A stretch of 14,361 bases of DNA from an uncultured Clostridia bacterium (GCA_947304065.1 CAMZAI010000052.1:1-14361); one strand, 5' to 3'. Numbered from the stretch's first letter, positions 7,601 through 14,361 are shown. Numbers and translations: made by a program. Notes: a model not told the origin generated them from the letters alone.

Positions 7601-8260
7601 TTATAAGATTCCCTCTTTTATCTGCCTGCAGACCTTCTCGGTCGATGCCGGCAGTATTATCCACTCGGCCTGTTCCATAACGCGCTTCTGCAGTATCTCG
7701 GGCGTATCGCCGTCTTTTACTTCGACTGCCTTCTGCGCGATTATCCTGCCGCCGTCGGGTACTTCGTTGACAAAATGTACCGTGGCGCCCGTGACCTTTA
7801 CTCCGTATTTAAGCGCAGCCTCATGCACCTTAAGTCCGTAATAGCCTTTGCCGCAGAATGAAGGGATCAGCGCCGGATGGACGTTGATTATCCTGTTCGC
7901 GAACAAAGTCGTAAAGCCCTCCGAGAGAATGCTCATAAAGCCCGCAAGCACGATCAGGTCGATCCCGTGCTGCTTTATAAGAGCCGCTATATGAGCTTCG
8001 AAATCCTCCTGCGAGTCGCAGTAAATAACTTTTCCGTCAGTGTTCGCGCTGCCTTCCGCAGGCTTCTTTTTTGTTACGGTAATGCCCTCGATACCTGCGT
8101 TCTTCGCACGCTCGAGCGCATATGCGCCGGCCTTGTTCGAAATGACAAGGCTTATCCTGCCGCTCTTTATGATACCGGCCTCCTGTGCATCGATCAGCGC
8201 CTGAAGGTTCGTTCCTCCGCCCGAAACGAGCACTGCGATCTTTACGTATCTTTCAGACAT
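7601..8260 (-). CDS. purN: Phosphoribosylglycinamide formyltransferase (GAR transformylase 1)
   Basis: PurN formylates GAR with 10-formyl-tetrahydrofolate, step 3 of the pathway. The 219-residue protein has the substrate loop SGGGTNLQAL (13-22) and the folate-site sequence VLAGFMSIL (104-112). The catalytic triad is N126 and H128 in NVHPALIPSF and D169 in VPDGG. The active-site loop reads SFCGKGYYG, where the E. coli enzyme has SLLPAFPG..KG. The length is near the usual 190-215. A GAGGGG site precedes the ATG; the gap after purM is 32 nt. This is the folate-dependent enzyme, not PurT. Confidence 0.96.
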   Translation of the reverse strand: MSERYVKIAVLVSGGGTNLQALIDAQEAGIIKSGRISLVISNKAGAYALERAKNAGIEGITVTKKKPAEGSANTDGKVIYCDSQEDFEAHIAALIKQHGIDLIVLAGFMSILSEGFTTLFANRIINVHPALIPSFCGKGYYGLKVHEAALKYGVKVTGATVHFVNEVPDGGRIIAQKAVEVKDGDTPEILQKRVMEQAEWIILPASTEKVCRQIKEGIL

Positions 8261-8292
8261 ATCTTCCCCTCTTTTCGGAACATCCGTGACAT

Positions 8293-9330
8293 TTACTCTA
8301 AGATTATCTTCGAACCGCCCTCTGCGATCTCGCCGATCACATAGGCGTTCTCACCGTTCGCGTTAAGGATCTTAACCGCCTCGTCGGCGCTTTCCTTCGG
8401 TACCACTATGCTCATTCCGACGCCCATGTTGAAGGTATTGAACATATCGCGCTCGGGGATATCGCCCTTCTTCTGAAGGAGCTTAAATACCGCGGGCGTC
8501 TTTACCGCGGACTTGTCGATCACTGCGGTCAGTCCGTCGGGGATGCTTCTCGGGATATTCTCGTAGAAGCCGCCTCCGGTAATGTGGCTGATGCCCTTTA
8601 CCTTCACGCTCTTCATAAGCTCGAGCACAGGCTTTACGTAGATCCTCGTGGGCACGAGAAGCGCCTCTCCGAGTGTCTTTCCGAGCTCGTCGATATACTC
8701 GTCGAGCTTCGCGTTCTCTATGTCAAATACTTTCCTTACCAGCGAAAATCCGTTGGAATGAATGCCGCTCGAGGCAAGCGCGATCACAGCGTCGCCCTTC
8801 CGCATCTTCGTATTGTCAATGATATCCTTCTTATCGACGATACCTACGGAGAAGCCCGCAAGATCGTAATCGTCGGGCTGCATGGTGCCGGGATGCTCCG
8901 CCGTCTCACCGCCGATCAGTGCACAGCCCGCCTGAACGCAGCCTTCCGCAACGCCTTCAACGAGCGACGCAACCTTCACCGGATCGTTCTTTCCGATCGC
9001 GATATAGTCCAGGAAAAATATGGGCTTTGCGCCGCAGCAGATAATATCGTTCACGCACATCGCAACGCAGTCGATACCCACCGTATTGTGTACTCCTGCA
9101 AGCTGCGCGATCCTCTGCTTCGTGCCGACGCCGTCGGTGCCCGATACGAGCACGGGCTCAGTCATCCCGCTGATGTCGGGCGCGAACAGTCCGCCGAATC
9201 CACCGATGCCCGAAACAACTCCGGGTATCACGGTGCGGTCGACATGCTTCTTCATGAGCTTCACGCCCTCGTAGCCTGCCTCAATGTTTACTCCTGCCGC
9301 AGCATAGCTGGCTGAATGTGAATTCTCCAT
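8293..9330 (-). CDS. purM: Phosphoribosylformylglycinamidine cyclo-ligase (AIR synthetase)
   Basis: PurM closes the imidazole ring, turning FGAM into AIR with ATP, step 5. The 345-residue protein has the family marks SYAAAGVNIEAG (8-19), IGGFGGLF (42-49), GTDGVGTK (64-71), ALIGGETAEHPG (137-148) and ITGGGFYENIPR (250-261). Length and order match the family (about 340-350). The start is preceded by TAAGGAG with a 6-nt spacer, and the gap to purF is 16 nt. Nothing is missing. It acts on the product of PurL, encoded three genes further down in the same transcript. Confidence 0.97.
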   Translation of the reverse strand: MENSHSASYAAAGVNIEAGYEGVKLMKKHVDRTVIPGVVSGIGGFGGLFAPDISGMTEPVLVSGTDGVGTKQRIAQLAGVHNTVGIDCVAMCVNDIICCGAKPIFFLDYIAIGKNDPVKVASLVEGVAEGCVQAGCALIGGETAEHPGTMQPDDYDLAGFSVGIVDKKDIIDNTKMRKGDAVIALASSGIHSNGFSLVRKVFDIENAKLDEYIDELGKTLGEALLVPTRIYVKPVLELMKSVKVKGISHITGGGFYENIPRSIPDGLTAVIDKSAVKTPAVFKLLQKKGDIPERDMFNTFNMGVGMSIVVPKESADEAVKILNANGENAYVIGEIAEGGSKIILE

Positions 9331-9346
9331 TTTTATCTCCTTAAAA

Positions 9347-10771
9347 TCATTCCTTACCGCTCCAGCAGTAGGTGCATATCTTCGATCTGTCGATACCTAT
9401 CGCTTCCAAAAGTCCATCGAGTGTCTGATATTCGAGCGAATCAAAGCCGAGGCTCTCGCATATCCTCTTCAGCATGCACTTGCCGCGCTTTGTCGTGGTA
9501 TCTGTGTATTCGTCCATGTGTTTCTCGCCCTCTTCACCCTCCAGATCACGGATGATCCTCCTGGAAAGAAGCTCCATCTCGGAAGTTCCGCGCGAGAAGT
9601 TCAGATATTTGCAAGCGTACATGATCGGAGGGCACGCCGAACGCATGTGAACCTCCTTCGCTCCCGATTCGTAGAGGAATTCAACGGTCTCGCGAAGCTG
9701 TGTGCCCCTTACGATAGAATCGTCTACAAACAGCAGCTTCTTGCCTTCGATGAGTTCGGGAACCGGGATCTGCTTCATCTTCGCGATCCTGTTCCTGACG
9801 TCCTGGCTCGTCGGCATGAACGATCTGGGCCATGTGGGCGTGTATTTTACGAAAGGTCTCGCGAAGCTCATTCCGCTCTGATGCGCGTAGCCGATCGCAT
9901 GCGGAATTCCTGAATCGGGAACGCCCGCCACGAAATCCACCTCGGGAAGAGTGCCTCGCTCGGCCTCGTTTCTCGCCATTATCTCGCCGTTCTTATAGCG
10001 CATTACCTCTACGTTCACGCCCTCGTAATTCGAGTTCGGATATCCGTAATAGGTCCACAGGAACGCGCAGATCTTCATCTCGGTGCCTGCGGGGGAAATG
10101 GTCTCGTATCCGTTCGGCGTAATCTTTACGATCTCGTTCGGGCCGAGCTCGTATTCGTTGTGATAGCCGAGTTTCTGATAAGCGAACGACTCGAATGAAA
10201 CGCAGTAGCCGTCGTTATCCTTTCCGATCAGCACCGGAAGTCTTCCGACACGGTCGCGCGCCGCGATAATGCTTCCGTCCTCGGTGAGGATCAGGATCGA
10301 CATTGAGCCGTCGATGAGCGACATGGCGTGCAGTATGCCGCTCTTGAAGTCATCCGCTTCGCTGATCAGCGCCGCAACAAGTTCGGTGGAATTTACCTTT
10401 CCCGAGCTCATCGCCATGAACTGGCTGCTGTGGTCGCCGCAGTATTTGCCTGTCAGCTCGTCCGCGTTATTGATGATGCCGACCGTGGTGATCGCGTATA
10501 TTCCGAGATGTGATCTGACCAGAAGCGGCTGCGGGTCCGTATCGCTGATACAGCCAATGCCGCTCGTGCCTTTGAATTCGGGCAGGTCGTTTTCAAACTT
10601 TGTTCTGAAAGGTGAATTCTCTATCGAGTGGATCTCTCTCTTAAAACCTTCCTTGCTGTCCCAGAATGCCAGTCCGCCGGCTCTGGTTCCCAGATGGCTG
10701 TGATAATCCACTCCGAAAAACACATCCAAAACCACGTCTCTTTTCGATACCGAACCGAAAAAGCCTCCCAT
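9347..10771 (-). CDS. purF: PurF-like amidophosphoribosyltransferase with a degenerate glutaminase domain
   Basis: PurF normally makes phosphoribosylamine from PRPP and glutamine, step 1. This 474-residue homologue keeps the phosphoribosyltransferase half: PDSGIPHAIGYA (285-296), the PRPP loop LFVDDSIVRGTQ (347-358) and candidate 4Fe-4S ligands C235, C387, C466 and C469 (the CTYC motif). The N-terminal Ntn glutaminase half is altered. The chain begins MGGFFG, not MCGIFG, so the nucleophilic cysteine at position 2 is a glycine. By my alignment the equivalents of Arg73 and Asn101 of the E. coli enzyme are S76 and V97. An in-frame stop lies upstream, so no cysteine is hidden by a wrong start. 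A GGAGG site is 8 nt before ATG; the gap after purE is 15 nt. It may use free ammonia or have another role. From memory, similar MGGFFG proteins occur in related Clostridia. Confidence 0.85.
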   Translation of the reverse strand: MGGFFGSVSKRDVVLDVFFGVDYHSHLGTRAGGLAFWDSKEGFKREIHSIENSPFRTKFENDLPEFKGTSGIGCISDTDPQPLLVRSHLGIYAITTVGIINNADELTGKYCGDHSSQFMAMSSGKVNSTELVAALISEADDFKSGILHAMSLIDGSMSILILTEDGSIIAARDRVGRLPVLIGKDNDGYCVSFESFAYQKLGYHNEYELGPNEIVKITPNGYETISPAGTEMKICAFLWTYYGYPNSNYEGVNVEVMRYKNGEIMARNEAERGTLPEVDFVAGVPDSGIPHAIGYAHQSGMSFARPFVKYTPTWPRSFMPTSQDVRNRIAKMKQIPVPELIEGKKLLFVDDSIVRGTQLRETVEFLYESGAKEVHMRSACPPIMYACKYLNFSRGTSEMELLSRRIIRDLEGEEGEKHMDEYTDTTTKRGKCMLKRICESLGFDSLEYQTLDGLLEAIGIDRSKICTYCWSGKE

Positions 10772-10786
10772 TTGTACTTCCTCCTC

Positions 10787-11275
10787 TTAAAGCGTACTTG
10801 CGATCGTTCTGTCCTTCTCGAGAACAGCTGCTGCGTCCCTTGCGCGCTTCGCATCAAGCTTTGCCGAGAGCACTCCGTCCGAGACCGCGATGATCTGTGC
10901 CGCGAGCAATGCGGCGTTCGCGCCTCCGTTTATCGCTACGGTAGCAACGGGGATTCCTGTGGGCATCTGTACGGTCGAGAGCAATGCGTCCATGCCGTCG
11001 AGCACCGAAGACTTGCAGGGGATGCCGATCACGGGGATCGTAGTGTTCGCAGCGATAGCTCCGGCCAGATGCGCCGCCATTCCGGCAGCCGCGATGATCG
11101 CTCCGAAACCGTTCGCCCTCGCGTTCACCGCAAAGTCCTTCGCCTCCGCGGGAGTCCTGTGTGCCGAATAGATATGCACCTCATAAGGTATCTCGAATTC
11201 CTTCAGAACATTTACCGCTTTTTCTATGATGGGCAGATCGCTGTCGCTGCCCATGATGATCCCGACTTTCTTCAT
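10787..11275 (-). CDS. purE: N5-carboxyaminoimidazole ribonucleotide mutase (class I PurE)
   Basis: PurE moves the carboxyl group of N5-CAIR to give CAIR. The 162-residue protein has GSDSDLPI (9-16), the active-site SAHRTP (37-42, H39), AAGMAAHLAG (63-72) and the C-terminal MPTGIPVATVAINGGANAAL (104-123). The STVQMP and AINGGANAALLAAQ stretches favour class I, which depends on PurK (ATP-dependent AIR carboxylation); no purK is in this window. Length is normal. It starts 23 nt after guaB behind a GGAAGGA site and stops 15 nt before purF. Confidence 0.95.
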   Translation of the reverse strand: MKKVGIIMGSDSDLPIIEKAVNVLKEFEIPYEVHIYSAHRTPAEAKDFAVNARANGFGAIIAAAGMAAHLAGAIAANTTIPVIGIPCKSSVLDGMDALLSTVQMPTGIPVATVAINGGANAALLAAQIIAVSDGVLSAKLDAKRARDAAAVLEKDRTIASTL

Positions 11276-11298
11276 AAAGATCTTCCTTCCGTGTCTTA

Positions 11299-12801
11299 TT
11301 ACTTCAGCTGCGTCTTATCCTTCTGGATAACGTCGTGCGCGCCGCCCTCTACGATGCTTGTCGCGGAAACCAGCGTGATCACTGCCTTTTCCTGAAGCTC
11401 GCGGATGTTGAGCGCACCGCAGTTGCACATGGTCGACTTAACCTTGCTGAGACTCATCTCGACATTGTCCTTTAACGAGCCGGCGTAAGGAACGTATGAA
11501 TCAACGCCCTCTTCGAAGCTGAGCTTCTTGTCGCCGCCCATGTCGTAACGCTGCCAGTTGCGCGCTCTCGACGAGCCCTCGCCCCAGTATTCCTTATAAT
11601 ATGTGCCGCCGATCGAAACCTTGTTGGTAGGGCTCTCGTCGAATCTCGCGAAATATCTTCCGAGCATTACGAAATCCGCTCCCATGGCAAGCGCCAGCGT
11701 AATGTGATGATCGTATACGATACCGCCGTCGGAGCATACCGGAACATAAATACCGGTCTCCTCGAAATACCTGTCTCTCTCGGCGCAAACATCGATCAGC
11801 GCGGTAGCCTGACCGCGTCCGATACCCTTGGTCTCACGCGTGATGCAGATCGAACCGCCGCCGATTCCGACCTTTACGAAGTCCGCGCCGCACTCTGCGA
11901 GGAATCTGAAGCCCGCAGCGTCAACAACATTGCCTGCGCCGATCTTTACCGTATCGCCGTACTTCTCGCGAACCCATGCAAGAGTTCTCTTCTGCCATTC
12001 CGAGAAGCCCTCGGAGGAATCGATGCAAAGAACATCGGCTCCTGCCTCAAGAAGCGCGGGAATCCTCTGCTCATAGTCGCGTGTATTGATGCCCGCGCCT
12101 ACAACATAGCGCTTATGCGCGTCAAGCAGCTCGTTGGGATTCTGCTTATGCATGTCATAGTCCTTGCGGAAAACAAAGTAGCAGAGCTTGCCCTCCTCGT
12201 CGATGATAGGGAGTGCGTTCAGCTTATGATCCCAGAGGATGTCGTTCGCTTCCTTTAAGGTAGTGCCCTCTTTCGCCCATACAAGCTTCTCAAAAGGAGT
12301 CATAAAGGTGGAAACGGGAGTGCTGCGGTCGAGACGGCTCACACGGTAATCTTTGCTGGTAACGATGCCCACGAGCTTGCCCTCTCTGGTGCCGTCCTCG
12401 GTAATCGCCACGGTCGAATGACCGGTGCGCTCCTTCAGCTCGAGCACGTCTGCGAGAGTGCTGTCGGGACGAAGATTCGAGTCGCTCTTTACGAAGCCCG
12501 CCTTGTAAGCCTTAACGCGCTTGATCATGGCTGCTTCGTCCTCGATCGACTGAGAACCGTAGATAAAAGAAATACCGCCTTCGGTAGCGAGCGCTATGGC
12601 AAGTCGATCTCCCGAGACGGATTGCATGATGGCTGAAACCATCGGAATATTCATGGAAAGTGAAGGTACTTCTCCCCTGCGGTACTTTACAAGAGGGGTC
12701 TTTAAAGAAACATTTGCGGGAGTACACTCCGAGGATGAGTATCCGGGAATAAGGAGGTACTCGTTAAAGGTGTGTGAAGGTTCATTAATGATCCTGGCCA
12801 T
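11299..12801 (-). CDS. guaB: Inosine-5'-monophosphate dehydrogenase, Tritrichomonas-type
   Basis: GuaB oxidises IMP to XMP with NAD+, the committed step to GMP. This 500-residue protein is a TIM barrel with a tandem CBS module inserted at about residues 108-225. The catalytic loop is GIGGGSICITRE with nucleophile C319. D261 and D358 (SDGG) bind substrate and cofactor, and the flap holds R418 and Y419 (NWQRY), then EGVDSYVPYAG. The sequence differs from Bacillus-type GuaB. As I recall it, it follows the Tritrichomonas foetus enzyme very closely, starting from NEPxHTFNEYLLIPG (residues 6-20), and the catalytic residues carry the same numbers. The start is backed by GGAGG and the promoter lies just upstream. 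It is the first gene of the purine operon, an unusual lead gene. Confidence 0.96.
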   Translation of the reverse strand: MARIINEPSHTFNEYLLIPGYSSSECTPANVSLKTPLVKYRRGEVPSLSMNIPMVSAIMQSVSGDRLAIALATEGGISFIYGSQSIEDEAAMIKRVKAYKAGFVKSDSNLRPDSTLADVLELKERTGHSTVAITEDGTREGKLVGIVTSKDYRVSRLDRSTPVSTFMTPFEKLVWAKEGTTLKEANDILWDHKLNALPIIDEEGKLCYFVFRKDYDMHKQNPNELLDAHKRYVVGAGINTRDYEQRIPALLEAGADVLCIDSSEGFSEWQKRTLAWVREKYGDTVKIGAGNVVDAAGFRFLAECGADFVKVGIGGGSICITRETKGIGRGQATALIDVCAERDRYFEETGIYVPVCSDGGIVYDHHITLALAMGADFVMLGRYFARFDESPTNKVSIGGTYYKEYWGEGSSRARNWQRYDMGGDKKLSFEEGVDSYVPYAGSLKDNVEMSLSKVKSTMCNCGALNIRELQEKAVITLVSATSIVEGGAHDVIQKDKTQLK

Positions 12802-12834
12802 ATTTGATCTTCCTCCGATATAAAGAATAGAACC

Positions 12835-12864
12835 ATTATAAGTGAGTTAAAATTAGTTTGTCAA
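12835..12864 (-). promoter_or_regulatory. Sigma-A promoter of the guaB-pur operon
   Basis: A perfect TTGACA (12864-12859) and a perfect TATAAT (12840-12835) are separated by 18 nt. The start point should be near 12828, leaving a leader of only about 27 nt with GGAGG in it. This is too short for a guanine riboswitch or an attenuator. No clear PurBox was found nearby, so the repressor, if any, is unknown. Confidence 0.85.
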
Positions 12865-12960
12865 TAAAGGAAATGACATAAAAATTATCTGAAAAATCCA
12901 AAAAAATTAGTAAGCCTCGAGATCGTAAAACTTCACAAAAAAAGAATTTTTTCCGGACAA
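12865..12960. other. AT-rich gap upstream of the guaB promoter
   Basis: About 95 bases between the rpsO terminator and the guaB -35 box. It is strongly AT-rich with several A and T runs and no coding potential. It could act as an UP-element or bind a regulator, but no known operator was recognised. Confidence 0.4.
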
Positions 12961-12990
12961 TGAAAAAACCCCGCCATAAGCGGGGTTTTG
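12961..12990 (-). terminator. Intrinsic terminator of rpsO
   Basis: CCCCGC (12969-12974) and GCGGGG (12980-12985) form a 6-bp GC stem, extended by four A-T pairs, with a 5-nt loop. On the minus strand it is followed by a run of six T. It begins 10 nt after the rpsO stop and separates rpsO from the purine operon. Confidence 0.95.
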
Positions 12991-12999
12991 CATCCGAAA

Positions 13000-13269
13000 T
13001 TACTTTCTGAGGCCGAGCTTCTCGATAAGATCACGATAAGCGTTGATGTCTGTCTTCTTGAGGTACTCAAGGAGACCACGTCTCTGACCAACCATCTTGA
13101 GAAGGCCGCGTCTTGAATGATGGTCCTTCTGGTTAACCTTAAGGTGTGCGGTAAGGTCATTAATTCTTGCGGTAAGAAGAGCTACCTGAACCTGTGTGGA
13201 ACCGGTGTCCTCTGCGTTCTTGCCGAACTTGCTTACGATCTCGGCTTTCATTTCCTTTGTAACTGCCAT
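13000..13269 (-). CDS. rpsO: 30S ribosomal protein S15
   Basis: This 89-residue protein has the full S15 family pattern. It shows TGSTQVQVALLTARINDLT (22-40), the 16S rRNA-binding HxxDHHSRRGLL-like segment (residues 42-57, here KVNQKDHHSRRGLL), VGQRR (60-64), and LGLRK at the C-terminus. S15 binds the central domain of 16S rRNA early in 30S assembly. Length is exactly typical. GGAGG lies 8 nt before ATG. It sits after truB and ribF as in many Bacillota, but pnp does not follow; a terminator and the purine operon do. Confidence 0.98.
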   Translation of the reverse strand: MAVTKEMKAEIVSKFGKNAEDTGSTQVQVALLTARINDLTAHLKVNQKDHHSRRGLLKMVGQRRGLLEYLKKTDINAYRDLIEKLGLRK

Positions 13270-13361
13270 TGTTGTTTCCTCCGTTTGATATAATTTATAA
13301 AGTCGACCAATGCTAAGGAACCGGCCGGAGCGACCGCATACCTGAGCTATGGTTCACAACC
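13270..13361 (-). ncRNA. Structured rpsO leader, candidate S15 autoregulatory element
   Basis: The leader of about 92 nt has a GC-rich upstream half, closed by GAACC/GGTTC (13351-13355 with 13318-13322) around 28 nt that hold CGG/CCG pairs and a CCGGCCGG palindrome, and an AT-rich half that carries the start site. S15 is known to repress its own mRNA through varied leader structures in different bacteria. I see a folded leader but could not match it to a specific described S15 motif. Confidence 0.4.
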
Positions 13362-13367
13362 TTTTGT

Positions 13368-13396
13368 ATTTTATGCGTAATGTACTTAATTGTCAA
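13368..13396 (-). promoter_or_regulatory. Sigma-A promoter of rpsO
   Basis: TTGACA (13396-13391) and TAAAAT (13373-13368) are separated by 17 nt on the minus strand. The start point should be near 13361. The -35 box lies 44 nt after the ribF stop, so rpsO has its own promoter in addition to possible readthrough from ribF; no terminator follows ribF. Confidence 0.8.
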
Positions 13397-13439
13397 GAAG
13401 AAGTTTCATCGGGCCGATCCCTGAATCCGCAGGTATCCT

Positions 13440-14000
13440 TCACCCCAGCATCTTATACGCCTCTTCCAGCCTCTTCTCGCGTATCAGTTTCCTGATGAGG
13501 CTGCTGCTCACTACCTGCCCGTCGCATCTGATGCGGTCCAGCACCGCGGTCTCAAAACCGTATTCGGCTCCGAGCTTTTTCAGCAGCTCCGCGTCTCCCT
13601 TGCGTTCAAACCCGAACCGGAAATCATCGCCGATAACCATGGCTTTGACGCCGAGCTTCCTAACCAGGATATCCTTTACGAAATCCTCCGCGCTCATGTG
13701 CGCGAGTTCATCGGTAAAAGGAAGCCTGATATATATGTCGATCCCGAGTGCTTCAAGGAGTTCTGTCCGCTCCCGCTCTGTCCTGATGGACGACTCATTC
13801 AGACAGGGGGACGGTTCTTCTGTCTGAACACTCTCACCTCCGGCCATCTCCAGCCGCAAAACCGCAGTTTTCATGCCCATCGCGCGGTAAGCGTCCATCC
13901 GCTCCATGAGTGCCTTGTGGCCGATATGGAGCGCGTCGAACTTTCCCACGGTGACGCAGGTATTCTCAAAACTGAAATCCGGATCACTAACTATTATCAT
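13440..14000 (-). CDS. ribF: FAD synthetase (FMN adenylyltransferase) domain protein, RibF without the kinase domain
   Basis: Full RibF is bifunctional, with an N-terminal FMN adenylyltransferase and a C-terminal riboflavin kinase, about 300-315 residues. This product has 186 residues and only the first domain. It shows VTVGKFDALHIGHKAL (16-31, the HxGH nucleotidyltransferase motif with H25 and H28), ERTELLEALG (77-86), GDDFRFGFERKGD (124-136) and VSSSLIRKL (164-172). It ends at KMLG, exactly where the kinase domain normally begins. No kinase motif follows in any frame in the 170 nt before rpsO. It starts 7 nt after truB with a weak site, so it is likely translationally coupled. The canonical FDG is FDA here. 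It is a natural single-domain form or the result of domain loss. Confidence 0.88.
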   Translation of the reverse strand: MIIVSDPDFSFENTCVTVGKFDALHIGHKALMERMDAYRAMGMKTAVLRLEMAGGESVQTEEPSPCLNESSIRTERERTELLEALGIDIYIRLPFTDELAHMSAEDFVKDILVRKLGVKAMVIGDDFRFGFERKGDAELLKKLGAEYGFETAVLDRIRCDGQVVSSSLIRKLIREKRLEEAYKMLG

Positions 14001-14007
14001 CGTCTTC

Positions 14008-14361
14008 TCAATCTTCCTTAAACACCTTTATCGGCGTGTACTTGTTCCGGCCCTCCATGTACTCGTACAGCGCGAGGAACTCGCCCTTGCTCGAATAAAC
14101 GCGCACAGGCGAAGGCGGCTCGGTTATATACTGCGAGAAATGGCGGAACCAGAGCTGATTGCCGTTGTATAAAAGGTCGTCGTATTTTTCTTTGGTGTCG
14201 AGGCGCGTATAGTCCATGAAGCAGGTATCCGCGCAGATCACATGCGGTTCGAGTTCTCCCGCATGCGCGAGATCCTCGACCTCCTTGAGCAGCAGCGAGT
14301 CCTCGATCTTAAAGCCCGAGACTCTGGTCCTTACCAGTCTCTCCATGCACGCATGGACGCC
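14008..14361 (-). CDS. truB: tRNA pseudouridine(55) synthase, C-terminal part, cut by window edge
   Basis: The last 117 residues of TruB are visible; the reading frame is open to the window edge at 14361. The first visible residues, GVHACMERLVRTRVSGF, match the TruB region after the catalytic domain, where RTR is followed by G-F and an IEDSLLL-like helix. A variable C-terminal substrate-recognition tail follows. TruB makes pseudouridine 55 in the tRNA T-loop. The catalytic aspartate lies outside the window. The stop overlaps the ribF upstream region with a 7-nt gap, so truB and ribF are cotranscribed. The internal ATG at 14346 is not the gene start. Confidence 0.88.
   Translation of the reverse strand, partial: GVHACMERLVRTRVSGFKIEDSLLLKEVEDLAHAGELEPHVICADTCFMDYTRLDTKEKYDDLLYNGNQLWFRHFSQYITEPPSPVRVYSSKGEFLALYEYMEGRNKYTPIKVFKED

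Noticed and set aside
7572..7664. Longer purD start at 7664
   Set aside because: It overlaps the purN end, lacks a binding site and adds residues not found in PurD. The GTG at 7571 has GGAGG and the family N-terminus.
12802..12960. Guanine riboswitch or PurBox ahead of guaB
   Set aside because: The leader is only about 27 nt from the predicted start, and I found no conserved purine-riboswitch core or CCGAAC-type PurBox pair.
13321..13328. CCGGCCGG palindrome as a protein operator
   Set aside because: It lies within the transcribed rpsO leader and is better explained as part of the RNA fold; a single 8-bp palindrome is weak evidence.
13368..13440. Decayed riboflavin kinase domain after the ribF stop
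   Set aside because: No frame shows the kinase Gly-Phe-Pro-Thr motif, and the space before the rpsO promoter is too small for the domain.

Overview
The window looks like chromosomal core DNA of a moderately GC-rich (about half G+C by eye) member of the Bacillota, class Clostridia, most likely a Lachnospiraceae-type anaerobe. The basis is strong GGAGG ribosome binding sites, near-consensus sigma-A promoters, the truB-ribF-rpsO order, a single-chain PurL of about 1,250 residues, an Fe-S type PurF and a biotin-dependent decarboxylase cluster. This placement is an inference from gene content. Every gene I support lies on the minus strand, so transcription runs from high to low coordinates. I see no mobile element, CRISPR array, tRNA or rRNA.

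Region 1 (14361-12960): the C-terminal part of truB (cut by the window edge), a short ribF that keeps only the FMN adenylyltransferase domain, and rpsO with its own promoter, a structured leader of about 90 nt and a clear intrinsic terminator.

Region 2 (12865-2282): a seven-gene purine operon, guaB-purE-purF-purM-purN-purD-purL. It has one near-consensus promoter (TTGACA-18-TATAAT), gaps of 15-72 nt and a terminator after purL. It covers the steps from PRPP to AIR (PurF, D, N, L, M), the PurE carboxylation step and the IMP-to-XMP step (GuaB). purK, purC, purB and purH are not here. Two members are unusual. The IMP dehydrogenase is of the type known from the protist Tritrichomonas foetus, with matching residue numbering. 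The PurF homologue lacks the catalytic cysteine and other glutaminase residues but keeps the phosphoribosyltransferase and Fe-S cysteines. PurD also carries an extra segment of about 40 residues.

Region 3 (2290-1): the start of a biotin-dependent decarboxylase/carboxyltransferase operon: carboxyltransferase subunit, OadG-like membrane anchor and biotin carrier protein. The membrane beta subunit expected for a Na+-pumping decarboxylase would lie beyond position 1 and cannot be seen. The promoter of this operon appears to start inside the purL terminator, and its leader can form two mutually exclusive hairpins.

Nothing here is an obviously new multi-gene system. The most worthwhile leads are the glutaminase-dead PurF, the protist-type IMP dehydrogenase leading a de novo purine operon, and the leader/terminator architecture.
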